This document shows, piece by piece, positions 17,505 to 25,499 of a stretch of DNA of 48,400 bases. The stretch lies in assembly GCF_001854655.1 (NCBI RefSeq), contig NZ_MBLM01000160.1, positions 1-48,400 of the forward strand, written 5' to 3'. Every line of letters starts with the position of its first letter. The first letter of the stretch is position 1. The position numbers and the translations under genes were made by a program. This DNA is from Parafrankia colletiae (GTDB lineage Bacteria > Actinomycetota > Actinomycetes > Frankiales > Frankiaceae). Under the pieces are notes generated by a model. It made no database searches. It was not told the DNA's origin and saw only the letters and a program-made list of their open reading frames with translations.

Positions 17505-17541
17505 CGAGGAGCCGGCAGGCGCCAGGCCTGCCGGCTCCTCG
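17505..17541 (+). terminator. Strong hairpin terminator after binding-protein gene
   Basis: A perfect 16-bp stem, CGAGGAGCCGGCAGGC (17505-17520) with its complement at 17526-17541, closed by a 5-nt loop, 34 nt after the stop codon. The following TCCTCT is only weakly T-rich. It is the best terminator-like structure in the window. Confidence 0.75.
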
Positions 17542-17571
17542 TCCTCTGCGGCGGCATGGCAGCCTGGTCGA

Positions 17572-18696
17572 ATGACGGACGGCGACGGCGACGGCCAGGA
17601 CGGCGGCGACGGCGGTTCGCCGGGCAGCTCCCCGGGCGGGCAGGTGGCGGCCCGTCGACTGCGGGCGCAGGGCCTGACCGACCGCGGCGCGCCGCGCGTC
17701 GTCGACGTCGTCGAGCGGCTCCTCGCGGTGCAGGCGCAGGACGGGCGAGGGATGCGACTGGCCGTCCGGTCGCGGACGGACGGGCTGCACGCCAGCGATG
17801 TCGACGACGCGCTGTCCGTCGACCGGTCGATCGTCGTCACCTGGCTCAACCGCGGCACTCTCCACCTGGTGCGCTCCCAGGACTACTGGTGGTTACACGC
17901 GTTGACCGCACCCCGGATGGCGGCCCAGATCAGACGGCGCCTGGCGCAGGAAGGTCTGACCGCGGCCGAGGCCGACCACGGTGTCACCGTTGTCGAGCGG
18001 GCCCTGGCCGGCGAAGGGCCCCTGGTGCGCGCCCGGCTGAAGGAACGCCTGGACGCGGCCGGTGTGCGGACCGAGCGGCAGGCACTCGTCTACATCATGG
18101 TTCTCGCGTCGAGTCGGGGTCTGGTGGTGCGGGGGCCGGTCGTCGACGGTGGCGAGCAGGCCTTCGTTCTGGTGCGGGACTGGCTGGGTGGTCCGCCTGC
18201 CGTGGACCGGGATACCGCTTTGGCCGAGCTGGTAGGGCGTTATCTCGCCGGCCACGGACCGGCCACGCCTGCCGACACCGCCCGCTGGGCCGGCCTTCCG
18301 GTCGGCGACATCCGGCGCGGTCTCACCGCCGCCGGCGACCACCTGATCGACCTGGGGAACAGCCTCATCGACCTGCGCGAACGGTCGGGACCGGCAGGCA
18401 GGCTGAGTGCGGCTCCGGCGCCGGCGCCCGCCCTGCCGGCACCGAGGTTGCTGGGCAGCTTTGATCCGGTCCTGCACGGCTGGGTCTCGCGGGACTGGAT
18501 CGTCGGTGGGCATCAGTCGGTCGTCACCACCAACGGCATTTTCCGGCCGATCGCGCTGGTCGACGGCAAGGCGGTCGCCACCTGGGCGATGCCGGGTGGC
18601 ACCGTCGAACTCACCCCGTTCGCCCCGCTGTCCGACGAGGTCACCGCCTCGCTCCGCGCGGACGCCGCCGACGTCCGACGGTTTCTCGGCCGCTGA
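17572..18696 (+). CDS. Winged-helix DNA-binding protein, AlkZ/YcaQ-like (HTH_42)
   Basis: A 374-residue protein of the winged-helix HTH_42 family, which includes the DNA glycosylases AlkZ (Streptomyces) and YcaQ that remove bulky or crosslinking base adducts. The diagnostic QxQ motif is visible as AVQAQDGRG (Gln54 and Gln56); in AlkZ the equivalent pair is catalytic. Also visible are the repeated winged-helix-like units (RGTLHLVRSQDYWWL and later PATPADTARWAGLPVGDIRRGL) and the conserved LLGSFDPVLHGWVSRDWI with a following basic region near the C-terminus. The first 25 residues are Gly/Asp/Ser-rich and probably disordered. There is no strong Shine-Dalgarno sequence. It may be a DNA repair glycosylase or a non-catalytic relative. 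No antibiotic cluster is adjacent. Confidence 0.82.
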   Translation: MTDGDGDGQDGGDGGSPGSSPGGQVAARRLRAQGLTDRGAPRVVDVVERLLAVQAQDGRGMRLAVRSRTDGLHASDVDDALSVDRSIVVTWLNRGTLHLVRSQDYWWLHALTAPRMAAQIRRRLAQEGLTAAEADHGVTVVERALAGEGPLVRARLKERLDAAGVRTERQALVYIMVLASSRGLVVRGPVVDGGEQAFVLVRDWLGGPPAVDRDTALAELVGRYLAGHGPATPADTARWAGLPVGDIRRGLTAAGDHLIDLGNSLIDLRERSGPAGRLSAAPAPAPALPAPRLLGSFDPVLHGWVSRDWIVGGHQSVVTTNGIFRPIALVDGKAVATWAMPGGTVELTPFAPLSDEVTASLRADAADVRRFLGR

Positions 18697-18808
18697 CGTC
18701 CAGCCGAACGAGCCCTTGCCCGGCGCCACGCGTCCGGCAGCGCCGCGGCGCATGCACGGCGGAGAAAAACGGTTCGCCAGCCGGCGGGCGGGGCTTCAGG
18801 CTGACAGA

Positions 18809-19393
18809 ATGCGCGTGAGTTTCTGCCGGCTCGACGGCCCGAAGGGCGGCGAAGGCGGCTCTGTCGCCACCGTCGAACGCCCGGACGGCGTGTCGCTGCG
18901 GATGCACTCCTACGACCGGACGTTCAGTGTGCCGCACGACCTGGCGCACTTCGTGGCCGAGCACGAGTTCAGGCTGCGCCGGGGCGTCTGGGGCAGCATC
19001 GCCGCCGGGGCGATGTTCGGCAGCATGTCCGTCGTGGCCGGCCGGCTCCGCCACGACAGTCATCAGCGTTCCCGTGACCTGAAGCGGGCCAACCAGCGCG
19101 AGATCCGGCTCGCGGAGATCGTCGCCGGCGCCGTTCACGGCGCGGTCGAGCAGAACGTGCCGCCGAACCCCGCCGACATCGCGTCAGCGTGGCAGCTCTA
19201 CCGCACGGACGCCCCGTCCTTCCCGCCGGACCTGCCGGCGCGCGCCACCGCTCGGCTGAACGTCCTGCGGGCGGTCTGGCAGGCCCTGCGCCCGGACGAG
19301 TCGATCGACCTGGTCTGGACGCTTCCCGTCGAACCGCCGGCGACAGCCGCTCGGCGCGGCGGGCAGGCGGCTCGCACCGCCCGATCCCGCTGA
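18809..19393 (+). CDS. Conserved actinobacterial protein of unknown function
   Basis: A 194-residue protein of a type I recognise from many actinobacterial genomes but which has no assigned function. It begins with a beta-rich segment (VERPDGVSLRMHSYDRTF) and then the characteristic VPHDLAHFVAEHEFRLRRGVWGSIAAGAMFGSMSVV. The histidines in HDLAHF and the glutamates in AEHE could form a metal or catalytic site, but no known enzyme motif is complete. The rest is helical and Arg/Ala-rich. ATG 18809 is chosen because family homology starts at once; the frame is open upstream. It lies 112 bp after the AlkZ-like gene and 271 bp before the TIR gene, all on the plus strand. Confidence 0.7.
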   Translation: MRVSFCRLDGPKGGEGGSVATVERPDGVSLRMHSYDRTFSVPHDLAHFVAEHEFRLRRGVWGSIAAGAMFGSMSVVAGRLRHDSHQRSRDLKRANQREIRLAEIVAGAVHGAVEQNVPPNPADIASAWQLYRTDAPSFPPDLPARATARLNVLRAVWQALRPDESIDLVWTLPVEPPATAARRGGQAARTARSR

Positions 19394-19554
19394 TCTCCGG
19401 AGACGCCTTCGGCCTCGCCTGTCGGCAAGGAAACACGATCCGTTCTCCTCTCACGCGGTGACCGTGCTGATCTGCGGCATCGTCCGGTCGCGCTTCCCGC
19501 TCGGGCTGGACAACGGGCAGGCGCCGGCCATCCGGCTTCGCGCGCCGGCGGTAC

Positions 19555-19581
19555 GATCGCGCCGATCGCGCCGATCGCGAC
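19555..19581. repeat. Three tandem copies of a 9-bp GATCGCGCC repeat
   Basis: GATCGCGCC occurs at 19555-19563 and 19564-19572, with a third near-copy from 19573 (GATCGCGACC). The array lies in the 271-bp spacer, 84 bp before the TIR-cyclase start. It could be a binding array or simple slippage in GC-rich DNA. Confidence 0.6.
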
Positions 19582-19664
19582 CGGTGCGTCACGCAGCCGA
19601 CCCGGCGGTGTGACAGCTGGCGGTGGGCAGCAGGCACGTCGTCCTGGCACGCACGGGGGGTTCC

Positions 19665-21170
19665 ATGACAGACGAGGTGAGGCGGCTTCGCCGGCTCCGG
19701 GTGGAGGACGTCGCGGAACTCGCGAACGTCTTCTACGAACCGCGGGCCGCCGACCAGTTGCTCGCGCAGGCCGGTTTCAGCAGGGGCGCCCTGCCTGCCG
19801 GTTACACCGCGGCCGCTCGGTGGGAGGCGGTGAACGACGCCCTGGGCGATGGCCTGGTGGAAGGCGGCCGGCTGCGGATTCTCGAGCTGGCGCAGCGGCT
19901 CTACCCGGCGAACACCGTTTTCGGGGCCGGCCTCGCCGAGGCCCGGCGCGCAGAGGTCCGGCTGACGGCCGGCGACGCCGACGCCGACGCCGACGCCCGG
20001 CCAACGAGGCCCGAGAGCCGCCACGGCACCCGCGGCCGGCTGCCCCTGCCCGGCACCGTCATCGTGCTCGACGCCGTCGGTTACAGCCGCAACGGTGTCA
20101 TGGTGCAGCTGGGAATCCGCGACGGCCTTCGCGACATCGTCAACGACGCACTTGCCGACGCCAGGATCCCCGCGTCGGCCGTCACCCGTCAGGACACCGG
20201 CGACGGCCTGGTAGCCGTGGTCTCCGGCGACGTCCCGAAGGCGGTGATCGCGGCGGATTTCGTCGAGGAGGTACGCCGTGGCCTGCGCAGCTACAACCGG
20301 ACTCGCACCACGTCCGGCCGCATCCGGCTGCGGCTGTCCCTTCATCACGGTGACGTCGTCAAGGACAGGACCGGCTGGGCCGGGGACGCGGTCATCGTCG
20401 GCTGCCGACTGATCGACTCGCCGCCCATCCGCGCCGTGTTCACGGCCAACCCCTCGGTGAATCTCGCGGTCATCATGTCGTCGGAGTTCTACGGCGACAC
20501 CACGGCCCAGGAACTGCTCGGGCTGGATCCGGGCGCCTATCGCGAGGTGGACGTCCGGGTGCCCAAGTTCAGCGGAACAGCATGGCTCACCGTTCCCGGC
20601 GAGCGCCTCTGGACGCTTGAGGCGCCCGATGACGGAGACGGCATCCCCGCCCCGACCCCGGCCACGAGTACCGCCGGGGCAGGCAGCGGCGACACCCTCC
20701 CCGACAACGCGGTCCGATGGGACTTCCTGATCGCGGCGGCCGAGGAGGACGAGGGCTGGGGCGCGTGGATCGCCCACGCGCTGGAGAAGGACAAGGCCTA
20801 CAAGGTCCACATCGAGACCTGGGACATCCAGGCGGCGGACAACGTCACCTGGCAGCTCCAGGAAGCGATGGCGGTCGCGGAGCGGACCATCGTCATCGTC
20901 TCGGCGAACCTCGCGGCCCACCCGAGGGCCCAGGCTGTCTGGATGGAGGCCTGGCGCAACGACCCCGCCGGGCAGGGCCGCTCGGTGGTCCCGGTCATCG
21001 TCGGCGACTACCAGCCGGCGGGCCTCCTCGCCGGAATCAAACCGATAAGGCTCAGCGGCACGGATTCCGGCACGGACGAGAAGGAACTCCGCGAGCAGAT
21101 CCAGCGGGTCGTCGACGGCCACTACCGGCCGCCCACGCAGCCCCCCTACCCCGGCGTGACCAACACCTGA
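19665..21170 (+). CDS. Three-domain conflict protein: EAD1-like, cyclase-like and TIR domains
   Basis: A 501-residue protein with three parts. Residues about 12-86 (VEDVAELANVFYEPRAADQLL through LYPANTVF) resemble effector-associated domain 1, an adaptor that couples parts of bacterial conflict systems. Residues about 130-320 look like a class III nucleotidyl-cyclase fold, with the first metal Asp in VLDAVGYS (Asp136) and the second in QDTGDG (Asp180), then RLRLSLHHGDV and a GWAGDAV segment. Residues about 351-485 form a TIR-like domain (RWDFLIAAAEEDEGWGAWIAHALE, HIETWDIQA, AERTIVIVSANL, SVVPVIV). The Glu normally before the Trp in this TIR class is Val425 here (AVWMEAW). ATG 19665 follows a G-run and starts just before the adaptor domain. 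It may sense infection, make a nucleotide signal and act through TIR. No partner gene is adjacent. Confidence 0.72.
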   Translation: MTDEVRRLRRLRVEDVAELANVFYEPRAADQLLAQAGFSRGALPAGYTAAARWEAVNDALGDGLVEGGRLRILELAQRLYPANTVFGAGLAEARRAEVRLTAGDADADADARPTRPESRHGTRGRLPLPGTVIVLDAVGYSRNGVMVQLGIRDGLRDIVNDALADARIPASAVTRQDTGDGLVAVVSGDVPKAVIAADFVEEVRRGLRSYNRTRTTSGRIRLRLSLHHGDVVKDRTGWAGDAVIVGCRLIDSPPIRAVFTANPSVNLAVIMSSEFYGDTTAQELLGLDPGAYREVDVRVPKFSGTAWLTVPGERLWTLEAPDDGDGIPAPTPATSTAGAGSGDTLPDNAVRWDFLIAAAEEDEGWGAWIAHALEKDKAYKVHIETWDIQAADNVTWQLQEAMAVAERTIVIVSANLAAHPRAQAVWMEAWRNDPAGQGRSVVPVIVGDYQPAGLLAGIKPIRLSGTDSGTDEKELREQIQRVVDGHYRPPTQPPYPGVTNT

Positions 21171-21702
21171 CGCGACCCACCCGGCCTGCGACGAGCCGTC
21201 CTGCCTGAACGGGGCACGGCGAACGGAGGCGTCCGGGGGCGGGCCCGGATGCCTGTCCCCCGGTTGCCCCTGTGGCTCCGCTGGCTCCTGGTGGTCTCCG
21301 AACCAGCGGACGCGGGTCCGCCCACGGCTCCGGGGAAGTCCTCTCCTGACCGAGCCTGTCGCGAGGAAGCACCAAGCGCCCCCGCCGTCGCCGTCGCCGT
21401 CGAGCGCACGGCCCTGCCTGGCCGCGTTGTCCATGCCCGCCGGCAGTCGGCAACGGGCGAGCTTCTCGATGCCAGCTCAGCTGACGGTGACGCCATGGCC
21501 GAACCCGCCGCACCCCGCCGCACCCCGCCGCACCCCGTGCAGATCATCCTGAAACATAAGGGCAGTATCTCGACCGACTAAGTTGACAAACGGCTGACTT
21601 AACTGCTTCAGTGAGCGGGTCAAGGCGCCAGCCCCGTCCCCTCGGGTGCACCTCTTCACCGCGCAGGGCGCCGCGCGGCATTCCACCTCCACGAGGAGTC
21701 CT
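21171..21702. other. Intergenic region before the sulfonate operon
   Basis: There is no convincing gene in these 532 bases. The first 350 bp are GC-rich; a 10-bp tandem repeat follows near 21503-21537. From about 21541 the composition turns AT-rich, with TTGACA at 21583-21588 inside a partly symmetric stretch (TAAGT at 21579-21583, ACTTA at 21597-21601). This is the likely promoter/operator region of the sulfonate operon. No matching -10 box is clear. Confidence 0.5.
21503..21537. repeat. Tandem 10-bp CACCCCGCCG repeat
   Basis: The unit CACCCCGCCG occurs at 21511-21520 and 21521-21530, with partial copies on both sides (21503-21510 and 21531-21537). The repeat is intergenic and short. No function can be inferred. 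Confidence 0.65.
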
Positions 21703-22767
21703 GTGTTCACGCCTGCCCTCCGGGCCGGCCGGGGTCGGCCGCGCCGCACGGTTGCCCTGGCAGCCCTGTCCGCTCTTCTCGCCGTCAGCGCACTGGCCGC
21801 CTGCGGCTCGGACGCCGGCTCCGGCTCCGGCGGCACGGCGGCCACACCGGCAACCAGCTACCCGACGACCATCCCGGCCGACACGGAGCTACGCGTCGGT
21901 GACCAGGGGACGCTCAAGCCCGCCCTCGACCTGTCCGGTCAGGGCACCGGCACGCCGTACACCGTCGACTGGTCGACGTTCGCCTCCGGCCCGCTGCTGC
22001 TGGAGGCGTTCCGGGCGAACGCGGTCGACGTCGGCTACGTCGCCGACACCCCACCGGTGATCGCCGCCGCCTCCGGCCAGGACCTCGCGGTGATCGCCGC
22101 CTGGCACAACCCATCGGGGCAGCTGGTCCTCGCCACCAGGCCGGGCAGCACCATCCGCTCGGTCGCGGACCTGAAGGGCAAGAAGGTCGCCATCACGACC
22201 GGCACCATTCTGCAGGCCTATCTGCTGCGTTCGCTGGAGTCCGTGGACCTGCAGCAGAAGGATGTCGACGTCGTCAGTCTGGCGGTCACCGACATCCCCA
22301 ACGCGCTCGCCCGCGGTGACGTCGACGCCGGTGTGACGGCCGAGCCGCTCGCCACGACCTACCTGCAGGCCAATCCGACCGCCCGCAGGGTGGAGGGCGC
22401 CGACGCCTCTCCGGTCGTGCAGTACCTGATCACGACGCACAAGGTGCTGTCGGACCCGGCGAAGCAGGCCGCTCTCGGTGACTTCGTGGGGCGCTGGGTG
22501 AAGGCCGTCTCCTGGCGAAACGGCCACGCCGACGAATACATCGACAGGTACTACGTCGAGCAGCTGAACGTTCCGCGTGGCACCGCCAAGCTGCTGGTGG
22601 ACACGAGTGTGCCGTCGACCTTCGTCCCCATCGGCCCGACCAGTATCGGCGGCGCGCAGAAATTGGCCGATCTCTTCTTCAGCAGCGGTGTCCTTCCCCG
22701 GAAGGTCGACATCTCCAAGGTTTTCGACGTCCGTTACAACTCTGCCGTACAGGAGGCCCAGCAGTGA
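21703..22767 (+). CDS. ssuA: Sulfonate/taurine-type ABC substrate-binding lipoprotein
   Basis: A 354-residue periplasmic-type binding protein of the aliphatic sulfonate/nitrate/taurine family, exported and lipid-anchored. The signal runs RRTVALAALSALLAVSALAAC, with Cys34 lipidated, followed by a Gly/Ser linker. Family hallmarks are ELRVGDQGTLKPALDL, the VDWSTFASGPLLLEAFRANAVDVGYVADTPPVIAAASG stretch that forms the ligand cleft, and VADLKGKKVAITTGT. The GTG start at 21703 has GAGGAG upstream. It is the first gene of a four-gene operon: its stop overlaps the dioxygenase start by 4 nt (GTGA), which implies translational coupling. It should capture an organosulfonate for the permease and ATPase downstream. 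Confidence 0.9.
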   Translation: MFTPALRAGRGRPRRTVALAALSALLAVSALAACGSDAGSGSGGTAATPATSYPTTIPADTELRVGDQGTLKPALDLSGQGTGTPYTVDWSTFASGPLLLEAFRANAVDVGYVADTPPVIAAASGQDLAVIAAWHNPSGQLVLATRPGSTIRSVADLKGKKVAITTGTILQAYLLRSLESVDLQQKDVDVVSLAVTDIPNALARGDVDAGVTAEPLATTYLQANPTARRVEGADASPVVQYLITTHKVLSDPAKQAALGDFVGRWVKAVSWRNGHADEYIDRYYVEQLNVPRGTAKLLVDTSVPSTFVPIGPTSIGGAQKLADLFFSSGVLPRKVDISKVFDVRYNSAVQEAQQ

Positions 22768-23690
22768 CCATCGCGAACGAGACCGAGACCGCATCCGCCG
22801 TCGGCCTTGATGTCCGCCCGCTGTCCGGGTACATCGGCGCCGAGATCTTCGGCGTCGACCTGACGGAGCCGCTCGAGCCCGCGGTCGTCGCGGAGATCCG
22901 GGCAACACTGCTGAAGTGGAAGGTCGTGTTCTTCCGCGACCAGCATGTCACCCCGGCCCAGCAGATCGCGTTCGGTCGGCACTTCGGCGAGGTCACCCCG
23001 GGGCACCCGACGCTGCCGACGCTCGAGGGCCACCCGGAGATCTTCCCGCTGGACTCGCAGGCCTACTCGGCCGGCCTGAAGAGCGGGTTCCAGGTCCGCA
23101 GCCTGTGGCACACGGACGTCACGTTCGTCCACAACCCGCCGATGGGCTCGATCCTGCGCGGCGTGGTCATTCCGCCCTACGGCGGCGACACCCAGTGGAC
23201 GAATCTGGCCGTCGCGTACGAGACGCTTTCCGAGCCGCTGCGGAGCTTCATCGACGGTCTGCACGCGGTGCACGTGAACCAGATCCACCTGGAGCGCGGC
23301 GACAGCAGCCAGCTGCAGAAACTGTTCACCAGCACGCGCTACGAGACGGTCCACCCCGTGGTGCGAGTGCATCCGGAAACGGGCGAGCGTGTTCTCTTCG
23401 TCAGCCCGAACTTCACCCAGCGGATCGTCGAGCTGTCCAACACCGAGAGCCAGCAGGTCCTCAACCTGCTCTTCAACCACCTGGCAACCCCGGCGTACAC
23501 GGTCCGGTTCCGGTGGCAGCCCGACAGCATCGCGTTCTGGGACAACCGGGCGACCGCCCACCTCGTCCCGACCGACTACGGCCACCTGGACTTCGACCGG
23601 GTGATGCACCGGATCACCATCGCCGGTGACATCCCGGTCGGTGTCGACGGCGCTCAGTCCGAGGCCCGTGAGGGCGGGTCGTTCTCGTGA
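22764..23690 (+). CDS. TauD/TfdA family Fe(II)/2-oxoglutarate dioxygenase
   Basis: A 308-residue non-haem iron dioxygenase. The iron-binding facial triad starts with His116 and Asp118 in SLWHTDVTF; the distal His is in DNRATAHLVP, and the 2-oxoglutarate-binding Arg is in RVMHRITI. The early FFRDQHVTPAQQIAFGRHFGE and NPPMGSIL segments are typical of TauD and alkylsulfatase AtsK. It would hydroxylate the carbon next to sulfur in taurine, another alkylsulfonate or a sulfate ester, so that sulfite or sulfate is released, with succinate and CO2 from 2-oxoglutarate. The GTG start overlaps the previous stop, and its own stop overlaps the permease start. Placement between binding protein and permease supports a sulfur-scavenging role. 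Whether it prefers taurine or other substrates cannot be told. Confidence 0.92.
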   Translation: MTIANETETASAVGLDVRPLSGYIGAEIFGVDLTEPLEPAVVAEIRATLLKWKVVFFRDQHVTPAQQIAFGRHFGEVTPGHPTLPTLEGHPEIFPLDSQAYSAGLKSGFQVRSLWHTDVTFVHNPPMGSILRGVVIPPYGGDTQWTNLAVAYETLSEPLRSFIDGLHAVHVNQIHLERGDSSQLQKLFTSTRYETVHPVVRVHPETGERVLFVSPNFTQRIVELSNTESQQVLNLLFNHLATPAYTVRFRWQPDSIAFWDNRATAHLVPTDYGHLDFDRVMHRITIAGDIPVGVDGAQSEAREGGSFS

Positions 23691-24658
23691 CCTCGCTCGC
23701 GTTGGGAAGCCGTGGCGGCGCCGACGATGTCGGCGCCGCCCCCGGCTCCACCGCTCCCACCGCCACCGCCGCTGCTTCCACCGCCACCGCTCCCACCGCT
23801 TCCGCTTCCGCTTCCGCGGCCGCCGCCGCTCCCGCCACGGGCGGGCCGGGCAGCGTCACGCTGGCGCTCGCCGACCCGGACCGGCCACCCCGCCGGCCGG
23901 TACCGAAGTCGCTGCGTCGGCTGCTCGGCCCGGCGCTGCTGGTGGCGATCTGGCAGGTCGGCTCGTCCACGGGATGGATCCGTGAGGACGTCCTCGCCGG
24001 GCCGTGGACGGTGCTGCACACCGGCTACTCCCTGGCAGCCGACGGCACGCTGGGAGACAACCTGGTGATCTCGCTGCGGCGGGTCGCGCTGGGACTCGCG
24101 CTCGGTGTCACCGTCGCGCTGGTGCTCGCCCTGGTGTCCGGGCTGTTCCAGCTCGGCGAGGACCTGGTCGACGCGCCCGTGCAGATCCTGCGCGCGGTTC
24201 CCATCCTCGGCCTGGTGCCGCTGGCGATCGTGTGGTTCGGCATCGGTGAGGAGGTGAAGGTGTTCCTGGTCGCGCTGGGTACCGCGTTCCCGGTGTACAT
24301 CAACACCTTCGCAGCGATCCGCGGCGTCGACGGTCGCTTCGTGGAGCTGGCCCACACCGTCCGGCTCGGCCGCCTCGGGCTGATCCGCAGGGTGGTCCTG
24401 CCCGGCGCCCTGCCGGGGTTCCTCGTCGGCCTGCGGTTCGCGCTCACGATCTCGTGGCTGATCCTCGTGGTGAGCGAGCAGATCAACGCCTCCAGCGGAA
24501 TCGGCTATCTCATGGACCAGGCCCGCACGTTCGGCCAGACCGACATCATCGTCGTCGGCCTCGCCGTCTACGGCATCCTCGGGCTGCTCTCCGACGCTCT
24601 CGTCCGCCTGCTCGAACGCCGCACCCTGGTGTGGCGCCGCGGCCTGGAGGCCAGATGA
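23687..24658 (+). CDS. ssuC: Sulfonate-type ABC transporter permease
   Basis: A 323-residue inner-membrane permease of the SsuC/TauC family. The first 75 residues are an unusual Ala/Ser/Thr-rich, disordered extension encoded by a short-period repeat. Membrane helices then begin at LLGPALLVAIWQV, followed by VALGLALGVTVALVLALVSG, the VPILGLVPLAIVWFGIGEEVKV region, and the conserved cytoplasmic ATPase-contact loop RLGRLGLIRRVVLPGALPGFLVGLR with its EAA-like motif. It forms a homodimeric channel with the ATPase encoded next. The GTG start overlaps the TauD stop by 4 nt; the stop overlaps the ATPase ATG (ATGA). Translation could in principle begin later, after the low-complexity part, but no better start is seen. 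Confidence 0.9.
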   Translation: MTSLALGSRGGADDVGAAPGSTAPTATAAASTATAPTASASASAAAAAPATGGPGSVTLALADPDRPPRRPVPKSLRRLLGPALLVAIWQVGSSTGWIREDVLAGPWTVLHTGYSLAADGTLGDNLVISLRRVALGLALGVTVALVLALVSGLFQLGEDLVDAPVQILRAVPILGLVPLAIVWFGIGEEVKVFLVALGTAFPVYINTFAAIRGVDGRFVELAHTVRLGRLGLIRRVVLPGALPGFLVGLRFALTISWLILVVSEQINASSGIGYLMDQARTFGQTDIIVVGLAVYGILGLLSDALVRLLERRTLVWRRGLEAR

Positions 24659-25497
24659 CCACCGCCCCCGCCACAACGGTGCCCACCCCGACCGCGACCG
24701 CCCCGGCGGCAGCTGCCCCGGCGGCGACAGCTCCGCAGGCGCGTGCGGGCGACGGCGCCTCCCAGCCCGCCGTGCGCGTCCGCGGCGTGCGTCGCGAGTT
24801 CGCCGGGCGCGAGGTACTGGCCGGCATCGATCTGGACATCGCCGCAGGCGAGTTCGTCGCGCTGCTCGGACGGTCCGGTTCGGGCAAGAGCACGCTGCTG
24901 CGCATCCTCGCGGGGCTCGACTCCGACGCCACCGGGCAGGCAACCGTTCCCGAACGCGACGCGGTCGTCTTCCAGGACCCGCGGCTGCTGCCCTGGGCCA
25001 GGGTCCTGGACAACGTGCAACTGGGCCTGCGGCACCGGGACGCCCGCGCCCGGGCTACCGCGGCGCTCGCCGAGGTGGGGCTCGGCGGCAGGGAACGGGC
25101 CTGGCCCGCGACACTGTCCGGCGGGGAGGCCCAGCGGGCGGCACTCGCCCGGGCGCTGGTCCGCTCCCCCGGCCTGCTGCTGCTCGACGAACCGTTCGGC
25201 GCACTCGACGCGCTCACCCGGATCCGCATGCACAGTCTGTTGCGTGACCTGTGCCGCCGCCACCGGCCGGCCGTGCTGCTCGTGACGCACGATGTCGACG
25301 AGGCGATCCTGCTCGCCGACCGGGTCGCCGTCCTCACCGACGGCCGGCTCTCCCTGGACGAGCCGGTCCGGCTCGGCGGGGCACGCCACCGAGCCGACCC
25401 GACATTCACCGCCCTGCGCGCCCGCCTGCTGACCGAGCTCGGCGTCGTCGACGACGAGGCGAGCGAGGGTGACGGGCACCAGGCCGAATACTGTTAG
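24655..25497 (+). CDS. ssuB: Sulfonate-type ABC transporter ATP-binding protein
   Basis: A 280-residue ABC ATPase powering the sulfonate importer. After a 35-residue Ala/Thr/Pro-rich N-terminus come Walker A GRSGSGKST, the Q-loop VVFQDPRLLPWARVLDNVQLGL typical of SsuB/TauB, the signature LSGGEAQRAALARAL, Walker B LLLLDEPFGALDAL and the switch histidine in LLVTHDVDEA. All catalytic elements are present. The ATG overlaps the permease stop by 4 nt. A TetR gene begins 2 bp after its stop and may be part of the same transcript. No second binding-protein or sulfatase gene is present. Confidence 0.93.
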   Translation: MTTAPATTVPTPTATAPAAAAPAATAPQARAGDGASQPAVRVRGVRREFAGREVLAGIDLDIAAGEFVALLGRSGSGKSTLLRILAGLDSDATGQATVPERDAVVFQDPRLLPWARVLDNVQLGLRHRDARARATAALAEVGLGGRERAWPATLSGGEAQRAALARALVRSPGLLLLDEPFGALDALTRIRMHSLLRDLCRRHRPAVLLVTHDVDEAILLADRVAVLTDGRLSLDEPVRLGGARHRADPTFTALRARLLTELGVVDDEASEGDGHQAEYC

Positions 25498-25499
25498 TC

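Noticed and set aside
18969-21434. Long minus-strand open frame opposite the TIR-cyclase gene
   Set aside because: The opposite strand encodes recognisable domains; the minus frame is Arg/Gly/Asp-rich and spans two genes and their spacer.
21583-21610. TTGACA as a complete sigma-70-like promoter
   Set aside because: The -35-like hexamer is good, but no acceptable -10 hexamer lies 16-18 bp downstream (CTTCAG), so only the AT-rich region is reported.
23654-24943. Minus-strand frame opposite the sulfonate permease and ATPase
   Set aside because: Antisense shadow of two coupled, motif-complete ABC genes; composition is Arg/Gly/Gln-rich without motifs.
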